A stretch of 64,000 nucleotides of DNA, taken from contig NZ_BAAANL010000002.1 of assembly GCF_039529775.1 (NCBI RefSeq), positions 583,661-647,660 on the forward strand, given 5' to 3'. This document shows positions 29,001 through 37,388 of this stretch, one piece after another. Origin of the DNA: Myceligenerans crystallogenes (GTDB lineage Bacteria > Actinomycetota > Actinomycetes > Actinomycetales > Cellulomonadaceae). The notes beneath the pieces are model-generated. The model searched no databases, was not told the origin of the DNA, and worked only from the letters and a program-made list of their open reading frames with translations. Positions within the stretch are counted from its first letter, which is position 1, and each line of letters begins with the position of its first letter. The position numbers and the translations under genes were made by a program.

Positions 29001-30079
29001 ACGAGGCGGAAGTGAACGAGGCGGACCTGAGCGGGCGCCGCATCGTCGTCACCGGTTCGTCCGGCATGCTCGGCTCCGCGCTGGTGCGCCGCCTCGCCCA
29101 GGAGGGCGCCGACGTCGTCGGGATCGACCGGGCGCCCGACGCCGCCGCGCCGCGCGGCGTCGTCCAGGTGACCGCCGACGTCCGGGACGACGACGCCGTC
29201 CTCGCCGGGCTGCACGGCGCCGACGCCGTCGTGCACTGCGTCGCCGCGCTGCCGAGCTACCCCGAGGACCAGATCCGCGACATCACCGTGGGCGGCACCC
29301 GGGCCGTCCTGCGCGCCGCGCGGCGCGCGGGCGTGCCCCGGTTCGTGCACATCTCGTCGACGGCCGTCTACGGCCTCCCGCTCGTCGTGCCCACGCCGGT
29401 GGACCATCCGCGCGAGCCCGTGGACACCTACAGCCGGGCCAAGGCCGACGCCGAGGTGCTGTGCGAGCAGGCCCGGGACGACGGCCTGTGCGTCACGATG
29501 CTCCGCCCCAAGACGTTCGTCGGCCCGGGCCGGATGGGCCTGTTCTCGATGCTCTTCGAATGGGCCGACGAAGGGCGCAACTTCCCGGTGCTCGGCGACG
29601 GGAACGTGCTGACCCAGATGCTCGGCATCGACGACCTGGTCGACGCCGTCTGCCTGGCGCTGCGCGCGGACGACGACGTCGCCGCGGGCACCTACAACAT
29701 CGGCGCCGCCGAGTTCGGGACGATCCGCGAGGACTTCCAGGCCGTGCTCGACGCCGCCGGGCACGGCGGCCGCATCGTCTCGCTGCCGCAGCGGCCGGCC
29801 GTCGCCGTCCTCGGCGTGCTGGGGCGCCTGGGCGCCTCTCCTGTCTACGGCCGCCTGATCCACAAGCTGCGCCGCCACAGCTACGTCGACATCTCGGCGA
29901 GCGTCACGCGACTCGGGTTCAGCCCGCGCCAGTCGAACCAGGACGCGATCCTGGCGACGTTCGACTGGTGGCGCGCCGAACAGCGCGACGCGGCGCCGGG
30001 TACCGCGGCGGGCACGGGTCACACCAGCCGCGACGCCTGGCAGCAGGGGGTCCTCGGGCTGGCCAAGGTCCTGTTCTAG
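28997..30079 (+). CDS. NAD-dependent epimerase/dehydratase (extended SDR)
   Basis: A 360-aa Rossmann enzyme. The nucleotide-binding motif is VVTGSSGMLGS (G20xxGxxG26), and the active-site YxxxK is in DTYSRAKADAEVL with the upstream serine in HISSTAVYG. It continues MLRPKTFVGPGRMG, typical of extended SDRs acting on nucleotide- or lipid-linked sugars. The start is uncertain: GTGAACGAGGCGGA occurs twice in tandem at 28997 and 29012, and either GTG could serve. The first overlaps the aminotransferase stop by 4 bases, which favours it. Substrate unknown. Confidence 0.85.
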   Translation: MNEAEVNEADLSGRRIVVTGSSGMLGSALVRRLAQEGADVVGIDRAPDAAAPRGVVQVTADVRDDDAVLAGLHGADAVVHCVAALPSYPEDQIRDITVGGTRAVLRAARRAGVPRFVHISSTAVYGLPLVVPTPVDHPREPVDTYSRAKADAEVLCEQARDDGLCVTMLRPKTFVGPGRMGLFSMLFEWADEGRNFPVLGDGNVLTQMLGIDDLVDAVCLALRADDDVAAGTYNIGAAEFGTIREDFQAVLDAAGHGGRIVSLPQRPAVAVLGVLGRLGASPVYGRLIHKLRRHSYVDISASVTRLGFSPRQSNQDAILATFDWWRAEQRDAAPGTAAGTGHTSRDAWQQGVLGLAKVLF

Positions 30080-30107
30080 CCGGACACTCGATCGAAGGGC
30101 ACGAACC

Positions 30108-31037
30108 GTGGATGTGCTGTCCCCCCAGATCCCCCGCACCCAGGCCCCCGTCCCCGCGCGCGTCCCCGCACGGGAACGGATCGCCGGCCTCTGGCGCCTG
30201 CTGCGACCCCAGCAGTGGGTCAAGAGCCTCTTCGTCGTGCCGATCGGCGTGCTGGGCGTCACGGAGTGGAGCCTCGGCACCGCGGCCGGCGTCGGCTGGG
30301 CGCTGGCGCTGTTCGTCGTCGCGTCGTCGGCCGTCTACGTCGTGAACGACATCCTCGACCGGGAGGCCGACCGGGCCCACCCCGTCAAGCGTTCCCGCCC
30401 CATCGCCTCGGGCCGGGTCTCGATCCGGGCCGCCGCCCTCCTCGCGGCCGGGCTGCTGCTCGTGGCCGCCGCCCTGCTCGCCGCCCGGACCGTCCAGGAC
30501 GCCTGGCCGGCGGGCACCTACCTGGTGATCAACGCCGCCTACACCCTGGGGCTGAAGCGGGTGGCGGTCGTCGACATCGCCGTCGTCGCCTCCGGGTTCG
30601 CCCTGCGGTACGTCCAGGGGGCGATCGCGGCCGAGGGCGAGGTCTCCGTCCTGCTCGCCCTGACGATCTTCGCGGCCTGCCTGATGTTCGCCGCGGGCAA
30701 GCGCCGGCACGAGATCGGCGTGGCCGGGTCCGCGCACCGGCCGGCCCTGGCGGGCTACTCGATCCCGTTCCTGGACCAGCTCATCGGGCTCGCGGTCGTC
30801 ACGACGCTGCTCGCCTACGCGCTCCACGTCCAGGCCGCGTTCTCCCCCGGGGTCCCGGGGACCCTGCTGCTCGTCTCGGTCCCGCTGGTCGTCGCCATCC
30901 TCGTGCGTTACCTGCAGCTGATCCTCGTGCGGCAGCAGGGCGGCGACCCGTCGAAGGACATCGCCGCGGACCGCGTGACGATCTTCCTCGGCGGCCTCAC
31001 CGGTGTCCTCCTCGTGCTCGGGACCGTGCTGCCGTGA
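30108..31037 (+). CDS. UbiA-superfamily prenyltransferase (DPPR-synthase-like)
   Basis: A 309-aa polytopic membrane protein with about nine helices. The first Asp-rich motif NDILDREADRAHPVKRSRPI (80-99) and the second region YTLGLKRVAVVDIAVVASGF closely follow decaprenyl-phosphate phosphoribosyltransferase (mycobacterial UbiA, Rv3806c). They differ from quinone-pathway UbiA. Rv3806c joins PRPP to decaprenyl phosphate, giving the lipid donor precursor for arabinose. The reaction here is inferred as phosphoribosyl transfer to a polyprenyl phosphate. No DprE1/DprE2 pair is adjacent, so the product may be processed by other means. GTG start at 30108. Confidence 0.87.
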   Translation: MDVLSPQIPRTQAPVPARVPARERIAGLWRLLRPQQWVKSLFVVPIGVLGVTEWSLGTAAGVGWALALFVVASSAVYVVNDILDREADRAHPVKRSRPIASGRVSIRAAALLAAGLLLVAAALLAARTVQDAWPAGTYLVINAAYTLGLKRVAVVDIAVVASGFALRYVQGAIAAEGEVSVLLALTIFAACLMFAAGKRRHEIGVAGSAHRPALAGYSIPFLDQLIGLAVVTTLLAYALHVQAAFSPGVPGTLLLVSVPLVVAILVRYLQLILVRQQGGDPSKDIAADRVTIFLGGLTGVLLVLGTVLP

Positions 31038-31093
31038 GCCTCCGGCCACCCCCGACGCCCACCGATACCCGAAGCAACCGCAAGGAAGTGGAA

Positions 31094-32104
31094 ATGACGA
31101 TCCCCGGCCTGGTCTCCGTCGTCGTGCCGAACTACAACACCGGCCCCGCGCTCGAGCTCTGCCTGCGAGCCCTGCTCGCGCAGACCTACGAGCACACGGA
31201 GATCCTCCTCGCCGACGACCGCTCGACGGACGACTCCGTGGAGCTCGCGCGCTCCCTCGGCGTGACGGTCGTGTCCACCGGCGTCAACAGCGGCGCCGCC
31301 ACGGCCCGGAACACCGGCGCGGCACACGCCCGCGGCGAGTTCATCATGTTCGTCGACGCCGACGTCGCCATGCAGCCCGACGCCGTCGCGCGGGCCGTCG
31401 GGATCCTGCGGGCGAACGAGCGGATCGGCGCGCTGTGCGGCACCTACGGCCCGGATCCCCTGATCCCCGACGGGCCGGTCGAGACGTACCGTGCCCTCCA
31501 CCAGCACTACTGGTTCACCGAGCAGGAGGGCAGGATCGGCACCGTCCACACGGCGATCCTCGTCATCCGCGCAGCGGTGTTCCGCGACGTCGGGCCGTTC
31601 AACGCGGCCCTGCGGCACACCGAGGACGGCGACTACGCCGACCGCCTGACCGCCCGGTACGAGTCGCACAGCTCGAACGCGGTGCGCGGCGCGCACGACC
31701 ACGACGACACGCTCCGCACGATCTTCCGCAAGGTCTTCCACCGCACCCGGCTCCACGTGCCGCTGTACATCCGGCAGCGCGGCCTGCCTGGCGGGTTCGC
31801 GACCGGACCGCGCGCGAGCGCGGCGGTGGCGGCGCTGGCCGCGCTGGCGTGCCTCCCGCTGATCCTCTTCTCGCCGCTGTGGGCCGTACCCGCCGTGGCC
31901 CTGGTGGCCTGGAGCGTGCTGGCCGACCGCGGGCTCTACGCGTTCGTGCGGCAGTACAAGGGCTTCTCCTTCGCGCTCTTCTTCGCGGGGGTCCACTACC
32001 TGGTGAACTGCGTCATCGGGCTCGCCGCCGGCATCGGCCTGCTGCAGTGGATCACCTCGCCGCGGTTCCGCCGCCTGTACGAGCGCCCGGAACAGGCCGG
32101 ATGA
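31094..32104 (+). CDS. GT2 glycosyltransferase with C-terminal membrane segments (second paralog)
   Basis: A 336-aa GT-A enzyme starting MTIPGLVSVVVPNYNTGPAL. It has DDRSTDDSVELA and the DAD metal motif in FIMFVDADVAM (88-90). C-terminal hydrophobic helices are AAVAALAALACLPLILFSPL and LFFAGVHYLVNCVIGLAAGI. It resembles the GT2 at 25386 along its length, including a shared PDPLIPDGPVETYRALHQHYW-type block. The ATG at 31094 has AAGGAAG upstream; an in-frame GTG at 31034 overlapping the UbiA stop is an alternative. Its stop overlaps the next start (ATGA). Acceptor and donor unknown. Confidence 0.87.
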   Translation: MTIPGLVSVVVPNYNTGPALELCLRALLAQTYEHTEILLADDRSTDDSVELARSLGVTVVSTGVNSGAATARNTGAAHARGEFIMFVDADVAMQPDAVARAVGILRANERIGALCGTYGPDPLIPDGPVETYRALHQHYWFTEQEGRIGTVHTAILVIRAAVFRDVGPFNAALRHTEDGDYADRLTARYESHSSNAVRGAHDHDDTLRTIFRKVFHRTRLHVPLYIRQRGLPGGFATGPRASAAVAALAALACLPLILFSPLWAVPAVALVAWSVLADRGLYAFVRQYKGFSFALFFAGVHYLVNCVIGLAAGIGLLQWITSPRFRRLYERPEQAG

Positions 32105-33210
32105 CGGCCGTACCGGCCGCACCGAGCGCACCGGCCGCGACGGCGGAGTCCGGGACCCGGCCGTCATGGCGGCCACGGGTCTCCGCGACCGTGCTGGCCC
32201 TCGCCGTACTCTGGGGCACCTACGCCCTGGCCGGGGCGCTGCTCGCGGGGCGCTGGTGGGTGTGGAACGGCCTGGGGCTGGCCCCGCCGATCGCCCATGT
32301 CGCCGTCCCGGTGCTGCTCGCGGCGGTCGAGCTGGCGGCGGGCGCCCGCCGCCGGCGCGTGTTCGCCGCGACGGCGCTCGCACTGGCCGCGGGCCTGACG
32401 CAGACGGGGCTGGTGCCGTACCAGCCCGCCCCGGAGCCCGCCGCGACCGCCGGGCGCGACGTCGTCGTCGTCGGCTGGAACACCTTCTCCTGGGAGCAGG
32501 AGAACGACCCGCGCGGGTTCTACGACTACCTGCGGTCCCTGGACGCCGACGTCTACATGCTCCAGGAGCACCAGCACGCCGCCGCGCCGGACGACCGGCC
32601 GGCGCCCCTGGACGACCTGGACCGGGTGCGGCGCGAGCTTCCCGGCTACACCGCCGTGGCTGAGGGCGAGTTCCTCACCCTCAGCCGGTACCCCGTGACG
32701 GCGTCGTCCGCCCTGGCACCGGACGACCTGCCGCCGCCCCGCACCGACTGGCCGGAGTACTGGGACGTCCGCGCGCTGCGCACGGACGTCCGGGTCGGCG
32801 ACCGCACCCTCAGCCTCTACAACACCCACGCGCCCGACCTCTTCAACGTGAACCGCTCACCGTTCCAGGCGGACTTCTACGAGGAGCTCGCGGACTCGGC
32901 GTCCCGGCGCACCTCCCACCTCGGCGAGCTCCGCGACGACCTGCGCCGCAACCCCCACCCCGTGGTGCTCACCGGCGACCTCAACGTCCAGCCGGGCTCC
33001 GCGGACCTGCGGTGGTACGACGGCCTGCGGGACGCGGCCCGCGGCGGTGCCGACCGCTACCCGGCCACCTTTCCCGCGGGCCTGGCGCTGTGGCGGCTGG
33101 ACTGGATGTTCACGAGCGACGACGTCGGGGTGCTCGACCACGACGTCCTGCCGGACGCCGCCGCGTTCTCCACCCACCGGCCGATCCGCGCGACCGTCCG
33201 CCTTCCCTAG
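32101..33210 (+). CDS. Membrane-anchored endonuclease/exonuclease/phosphatase (EEP) family protein, first copy
   Basis: A 369-aa protein. The N-terminal third has about three helices (VSATVLALAVLWGTYALAGAL, APPIAHVAVPVLLAAVELAA, FAATALALAAGLTQTGLV). The rest is an EEP (DNase I-like) domain. Metal/catalytic positions are visible: N in VVVGWNTFSW, E in VYMLQEHQH, D/N in LTGDLNVQPGS, D in WRLDWMF and H in FSTHRPI. The family includes nucleases, inositol-phosphate phosphatases and phosphodiesterases. Its membrane anchor and sugar-lipid neighbours argue for a phosphate-ester substrate rather than DNA, as inference. A paralog follows at 34398. Confidence 0.85.
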   Translation: MTAVPAAPSAPAATAESGTRPSWRPRVSATVLALAVLWGTYALAGALLAGRWWVWNGLGLAPPIAHVAVPVLLAAVELAAGARRRRVFAATALALAAGLTQTGLVPYQPAPEPAATAGRDVVVVGWNTFSWEQENDPRGFYDYLRSLDADVYMLQEHQHAAAPDDRPAPLDDLDRVRRELPGYTAVAEGEFLTLSRYPVTASSALAPDDLPPPRTDWPEYWDVRALRTDVRVGDRTLSLYNTHAPDLFNVNRSPFQADFYEELADSASRRTSHLGELRDDLRRNPHPVVLTGDLNVQPGSADLRWYDGLRDAARGGADRYPATFPAGLALWRLDWMFTSDDVGVLDHDVLPDAAAFSTHRPIRATVRLP

Positions 33211-33223
33211 ACACAGGAGATCC

Positions 33224-34405
33224 ATGCGCACCGATCCGGGGCACTACGACCTGACGGTCGCCCTGACCTACTACGTCCCCTACGTCAGCGGGCTCACCGA
33301 GGTCGCCCGCGCGGTCGCGGAGGGGATGGCGTCCCGCGGCGCCCGCGTCGCGGTCGCCACCACCCGCCACGACCCGGCGGCTCCCGCCCGCGAGCGGGTC
33401 AACGGCGTGGACCTCTACCGCACGCCCGTGGTGGCCCGCGTCGGCAGGGGCGTGATCAGCCCGCGGTTCACGACCGTCGCGCGCGCCCTGGCGCGGCGCT
33501 CGGACGTGCTGAACGTCCACCTGCCCCTGCTGGAGGCCGGCCTGCTGACCCTGGGCCTGCCCGGCACCGCCGTCGTGGCCACGCACCACGACGACGTCTG
33601 GCTGCCGTCGAGCGTGACCGGGCGCCTGCAGACGGCGGTCGTCGACCGGTCCGTGGCGCGCGCGCTGCGCGACTCGGCGGCGGTCGTCGTCAACAACGAG
33701 GACCATGCGGCGGGATCGCGGCACCGGCACCTCATGGAACGCGCCGGCCTCACTGCCGTCCCCCCGCCGTGCCGCGTGCGCGAGCGGGCGGCGGCGACGT
33801 TCCGGGACGGGCCGGGGCCGCACTTCGGGTTCCTCGGCCGGCTGGCGCCGGAGAAGGCTCTCGACCTCGCGGTCCGGGCGTTCCGGACCCTCGAGGACCC
33901 CACCGCACGCCTGATCATCGCCGGTGAGGACACGCGCGTCGCGGGCGGCGGCGTCGCGACCGAGCTGCGCGCACTGGCCGCCGGCGACACGCGGGTGCGA
34001 TTCCCCGGCTTCCTCACGGACGCGCAGGTCAACGAGCTGTACAGTTCCCTCGATGCCTTCGTCCTCCCGTCGGTCGCCGAGGAATCCTTCGGGATCTCGC
34101 AGGTCGAGGCCATGATGCTGGGGGTGCCGTCGATCGCGAGCGACCTGCCGGGCATGCGCCAGCCCGTGCTCACCACGGGGTTCGGCCGCCTCTTCGAGGC
34201 GGGGGACGTCGCCGCGCTCGCCGCGACGATGACGGAGGTCGCCGCCCTCGATCCCGCGGCACGGGCCGCCGGCGCCGAGCGCGCGCGCGGGTTGTACGGC
34301 GCCGACGCGTGCCTCGACCGGTACGAGGCCCTGTTCGCGCGGCTCGCGGCGGAGCGGCGCCCCGCGGGCGCCGGCCCCGTGCGCGCGAGGGACCGCGATG
34401 CCTGA
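33224..34405 (+). CDS. GT4 glycosyltransferase
   Basis: A 393-aa GT-B enzyme with no membrane segments. It starts with the acceptor domain VALTYYVPYVSGLTEVARAVAEG. The donor half has FGFLGRLAPEKALDLAVRAF and the GT4 E-x7-E motif in PSVAEESFGISQVEAMMLG. CAGGAG precedes the ATG at 33224. It overlaps the second EEP gene by 8 bases. It probably adds an NDP-hexose to the growing lipid-linked glycan, but no sugar can be read from the sequence. Confidence 0.9.
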   Translation: MRTDPGHYDLTVALTYYVPYVSGLTEVARAVAEGMASRGARVAVATTRHDPAAPARERVNGVDLYRTPVVARVGRGVISPRFTTVARALARRSDVLNVHLPLLEAGLLTLGLPGTAVVATHHDDVWLPSSVTGRLQTAVVDRSVARALRDSAAVVVNNEDHAAGSRHRHLMERAGLTAVPPPCRVRERAAATFRDGPGPHFGFLGRLAPEKALDLAVRAFRTLEDPTARLIIAGEDTRVAGGGVATELRALAAGDTRVRFPGFLTDAQVNELYSSLDAFVLPSVAEESFGISQVEAMMLGVPSIASDLPGMRQPVLTTGFGRLFEAGDVAALAATMTEVAALDPAARAAGAERARGLYGADACLDRYEALFARLAAERRPAGAGPVRARDRDA

Positions 34406-35414
34406 GGCCGTCGCCGCGGCCACGGCCGCGTGGGCCGTCCTCGTGCTGCTCGACCTCCTGCTCAACGGCCGCTGGTGGCTGTGGCTCGTCGTCTCGCTGG
34501 CGCCACCGCCCGCGTTCGTCGTCGTGCCCGCCGCACTGGCCGGCGCGGCGCTGGCCGCGGGCGGCGCCTGGCGCGACGCCGTCCTGTGGACGTGCGCGGC
34601 CTGCCTGGTCGCGGGTTACCGTCGCTGTGGGATCGATCTCACGGCGCTGGTGCGACGACGACGGCCGGTCACGTCCGCCCCGGAGCTGACGGTCTGCGTC
34701 TGGAACACCGAGCACTGGTACCAGGGCGGCGAGGCCGGGCCCTTCTACGCCGCGCTGCGCGCGCTCGACGCGGACGTGCTGATGCTGCAGGAGTACCACC
34801 ACAACAACTTCGACGGCACCTGGTCCGCGATCGACGACCTCGGCCGGCTGCGGGAGGCGTTCCCGGGTCACCACGTGATCGCCGCCAACGGCCAGGTCAC
34901 CGTCTCGCGCCTGCCCGCACGGCACGTGCCCACGTCCGCGGAGCGCGTCCTGCGGGTGGACGTGGAGGCGCCGTCGGGCACCGTCTCCCTGCTGAACGTG
35001 CACGTGCCCGTCCAGCTCCGGCAGATCTCCCCGTTCCGCGCGGAGTTCTACCGCGAGGTACGGGCCCGGGCCCGCCACCGGGACCGGGAGTACACCGCGC
35101 TGGCCGCCGACGTGGCGGCCCTCGGGCACCCCGCGCTCGTCGCGGGCGACTTCAACACGAGCCCCGCGATGGGGGACGCGCGGCGGATCCGGGCGCTCGG
35201 CGACGACGCCGCCCGGTGGGCCGCCCTGGCGTACCCCCGCTCGTGGCACGCCCGGGGGCCGCGGCTCTGGCGGATCGACTGGGCCCTCGTCCGCAACGGG
35301 CTGGAGGTGCACGACTACCGGTTCGACGATGCCGCGGGCATCTCGGACCACCGTGTCCAGCGCTTGGTCGCCGGTGTCGGCACGCGACACCGGCCGAACG
35401 AAAGGAGCACATGA
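34398..35414 (+). CDS. Membrane-anchored EEP family protein, second copy
   Basis: A 338-aa protein with the same plan as its neighbour at 32101. Two to three N-terminal helices (AWAVLVLLDLLLN, PPAFVVVPAALAGAALAAG) are followed by an EEP domain. Key positions are N in TVCVWNTEHW, E in VLMLQEYHH, D/N in VAGDFNTSPA, D in RIDWALV and H in GISDHRV. The two copies differ clearly in sequence, so they are old paralogs with probably distinct jobs. It overlaps GT4 by 8 bases and the aldo-keto reductase by 4 (ATGA). Confidence 0.84.
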   Translation: MPEAVAAATAAWAVLVLLDLLLNGRWWLWLVVSLAPPPAFVVVPAALAGAALAAGGAWRDAVLWTCAACLVAGYRRCGIDLTALVRRRRPVTSAPELTVCVWNTEHWYQGGEAGPFYAALRALDADVLMLQEYHHNNFDGTWSAIDDLGRLREAFPGHHVIAANGQVTVSRLPARHVPTSAERVLRVDVEAPSGTVSLLNVHVPVQLRQISPFRAEFYREVRARARHRDREYTALAADVAALGHPALVAGDFNTSPAMGDARRIRALGDDAARWAALAYPRSWHARGPRLWRIDWALVRNGLEVHDYRFDDAAGISDHRVQRLVAGVGTRHRPNERST

Positions 35415-36421
35415 TGAAGTACCGATTCCTGGGCCGTACGGGCCTCGAGGTCAGCCCGCTGGCGCTCGGCACGATGACGTTCGGCCGCGAGGCGGACGAG
35501 CAGACCAGCGTCCGGATCCTCGACGCGTTCGCGGACGCGGGCGGCAACCTCGTGGACACCGCCGACGTCTACAACGGCGGCGCGTCGGAGGAGATCCTGG
35601 GGCGCTGGCTCAAGGGCCGGCGGGACGACGTCGTCGTGGCGACGAAGGTCCGGTACAACGTCGCGCGGGGTCCCAACACGCAGGGTCTGTCCCGGCGCCG
35701 CATCATCGCCGCCGTCGAGGAGAGCCTGCGCCGGCTCGGCACGGACTACATCGACCTCTACCAGATCCACGCGTGGGACCCGGTGGTACCGCTGGAGGAG
35801 ACCCTCTGGACGCTCGACAACCTCGTGCGGAGCGGGAAGGTGCGCTACATCGGGGCCAGCAACGTCAGCGGGTCCCAGCTGCAGAAGGCGATCGACATCA
35901 GCCGCGGCAACGGCTGGGAGCCCTTCCGGGCGCTCCAGCCGCTGTACAACCTGCTGGACCGCGACGCCGAGCTCGAGCTGCTCGACGTGTGCCGCGACGA
36001 GGGCCTCGGCGTGATCGCCTGGAGCCCGCTGCGCGGCGGCTGGCTGACCGGCCGCATGCGGCGCGAGGACGGCGCCCCCGCGGCCGGGACGCGCGTCGAG
36101 ACCGCCGAGAAGCTGGGCTGGGGTGAGTCGTGGAGCGCCTACGCGTCGCAGGAGCGCACCTGGCGCATCCTGGACACGCTCGACGAGATCGCCGCCGAGC
36201 GGTCGCGCCCGGTCCCCCAGGTGGCCCTCGCCTGGCTGCTGTCCCGGCCGGTCCTGACGGCCCCGATCGTCGGGGCGCGCGACGCCGGCCAGCTCGCCGA
36301 GCTGCTCCCGGTCCTCGACTGGGAGCTGTCCGCCGGCGAGGCCGCCCGGCTCGACGAGGCGAGCAGCTTCCGGCTGCCGTACCCGTACAACGAGATCTCC
36401 AAGGGCGCGGCGGGTCGCTGA
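35411..36421 (+). CDS. Aldo/keto reductase
   Basis: A 336-aa NADPH-dependent TIM-barrel oxidoreductase. The catalytic tetrad elements are D and Y in DTADVYNGGASEE, K in VVATKVRYN and H in YQIHAWDPV. The cofactor end is APIVGARDAGQLAELL. It starts MKYRFLGRTGLEVSPLALGTMTFG. Two adjacent ATGs are possible: 35411 overlaps the previous stop, and 35414 has better spacing (6) from AGGAG. It is the last gene of the operon and is followed by a bidirectional hairpin. Substrate unknown. Confidence 0.92.
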   Translation: MMKYRFLGRTGLEVSPLALGTMTFGREADEQTSVRILDAFADAGGNLVDTADVYNGGASEEILGRWLKGRRDDVVVATKVRYNVARGPNTQGLSRRRIIAAVEESLRRLGTDYIDLYQIHAWDPVVPLEETLWTLDNLVRSGKVRYIGASNVSGSQLQKAIDISRGNGWEPFRALQPLYNLLDRDAELELLDVCRDEGLGVIAWSPLRGGWLTGRMRREDGAPAAGTRVETAEKLGWGESWSAYASQERTWRILDTLDEIAAERSRPVPQVALAWLLSRPVLTAPIVGARDAGQLAELLPVLDWELSAGEAARLDEASSFRLPYPYNEISKGAAGR

Positions 36422-36432
36422 CCTCGCCGGGA

Positions 36433-36458
36433 ACCGCCGGGGCCACCGCCCCGGCGGT
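36433..36458. terminator. Bidirectional terminator closing the glycolipid operon
   Basis: ACCGCCGGGG pairs perfectly with CCCCGGCGGT (10 bp, 6-base loop). It lies between the convergent stops of the aldo-keto reductase (36421) and the LuxR-type gene (36471). Confidence 0.75.
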
Positions 36459-36470
36459 CCCCCGTCGTCG

Positions 36471-37319
36471 TCAGACCCAGCCGTTGCGCGCCGCGACCAC
36501 GCCGGCCTCGAACCTGCTGCGCACGGCCCACCGCCGCGCCATGTCGGCGTAGATCCTACGCACCGTCCGGAGCGAGACCTTGAGGCGGTTGCCGACCTGC
36601 TCGTCCGTCCTGCCCGCCGCCAGGAGCGCCAGCACCTCGCGCTCCTGGCGCGTCAGCGGCTCCGCCTGCTCGCCGGCGGGCTCGCCCCAGGCGCGCGCCG
36701 CGCTCCACTGCTCCTCGAGCAGGGACTCGACGGACCCGAGCAAGCCGCTGTGCGACGACTCCACGATCCCCGCCGACGGGTCCAGCGGATCCGCCGGCAG
36801 GAGGATCCGCGACCGGTCGACGATCGCGGCGAACGTCCTGACGTGGGCCCGGAGCCGGAGCGATCCCGTACCGGAGGCCGCGGACGCCGCGAACCTGCGG
36901 AAGGGCACCGCGTGCTCGTCGTGCTCGTCGTGCAGCTGCCGCACGACGACGCCCCGGCTCGCCGCCGCGTCGTGGATCTCGCCGAGCGTGTCGAGCCCGA
37001 TCGCGTCCCGGAACGCCGCGGGCATCGCCACCAGGCACGAGAACCGGGCCGACTGGGCCACCACCCGGTACCGCCGGACGATCCCCGCGACGCCGGACGA
37101 CACCTCCAGCGCCTCGTACCGGACGTCGTGCGGTTCGGTCCGGTGGAACCTCGCCAGCACCTCGACGGCCCGGCGCACCTCGATCAGGTCCTCGCCGCGG
37201 TGGCGCAGCTCGGCGTCCTGCGCGGCGAGCAGGAAAGGAAGTCTCTCGAACAGCGGTGGGCCGAGATCCGGGGGATTTCCCGGACCGGTTTGAATCGGGC
37301 TTGCGATCGGCGTTGACAT
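36471..37319 (-). CDS. LuxR-type transcriptional regulator
   Basis: A 282-aa regulator. The C-terminal HTH (about 213-275) reads LTRQEREVLALLAAGRTDEQVGNRLKVSLRTVRRIYADMARR. The N-terminal about 200 residues have no CheY or PAS pattern. They resemble the HTH-less helical/PLD-like sensor of TrmB- or LuxR-type orphan regulators (VRYEALEVSSGVAGIVRRYR, RSRILLPADPLDPS), so the ligand is unknown. I chose the ATG at 37319 because GGAGGG precedes it; the GTG four codons upstream is weaker. It converges on the ten-gene operon and is the only regulator beside it. A LacI-type operator sits 55 bases upstream of its start. Confidence 0.85.
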   Translation of the reverse strand: MSTPIASPIQTGPGNPPDLGPPLFERLPFLLAAQDAELRHRGEDLIEVRRAVEVLARFHRTEPHDVRYEALEVSSGVAGIVRRYRVVAQSARFSCLVAMPAAFRDAIGLDTLGEIHDAAASRGVVVRQLHDEHDEHAVPFRRFAASAASGTGSLRLRAHVRTFAAIVDRSRILLPADPLDPSAGIVESSHSGLLGSVESLLEEQWSAARAWGEPAGEQAEPLTRQEREVLALLAAGRTDEQVGNRLKVSLRTVRRIYADMARRWAVRSRFEAGVVAARNGWV

Positions 37320-37374
37320 CGTGCCCTCCACGGTTTCTGGGATAACAGTGGCGCGGCCTCAGAATACCGACCCA

Positions 37375-37388
37375 TGGAAGCGATTCCA
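37375..37388. promoter_or_regulatory. LacI-family operator-like palindrome (site 1)
   Basis: TGGAAGCGATTCCA has perfect TGGAA/TTCCA half-sites around GCGA. It fits the CebR/CelR-type LacI operator pattern (TGGnAGCGCTnCCA). It sits 55 bases upstream of the LuxR-type gene start. Related sites precede both sugar-binding-protein genes at 41322 and 42893. Confidence 0.55.

Noticed and set aside
30108..31037. Quinone- or heme-type UbiA/CyoE prenyltransferase
   Set aside because: The NDILDREADRAHPVKRSRPI and YTLGLKR motifs follow phosphoribosyltransferase UbiA, and no quinone or heme genes are near.
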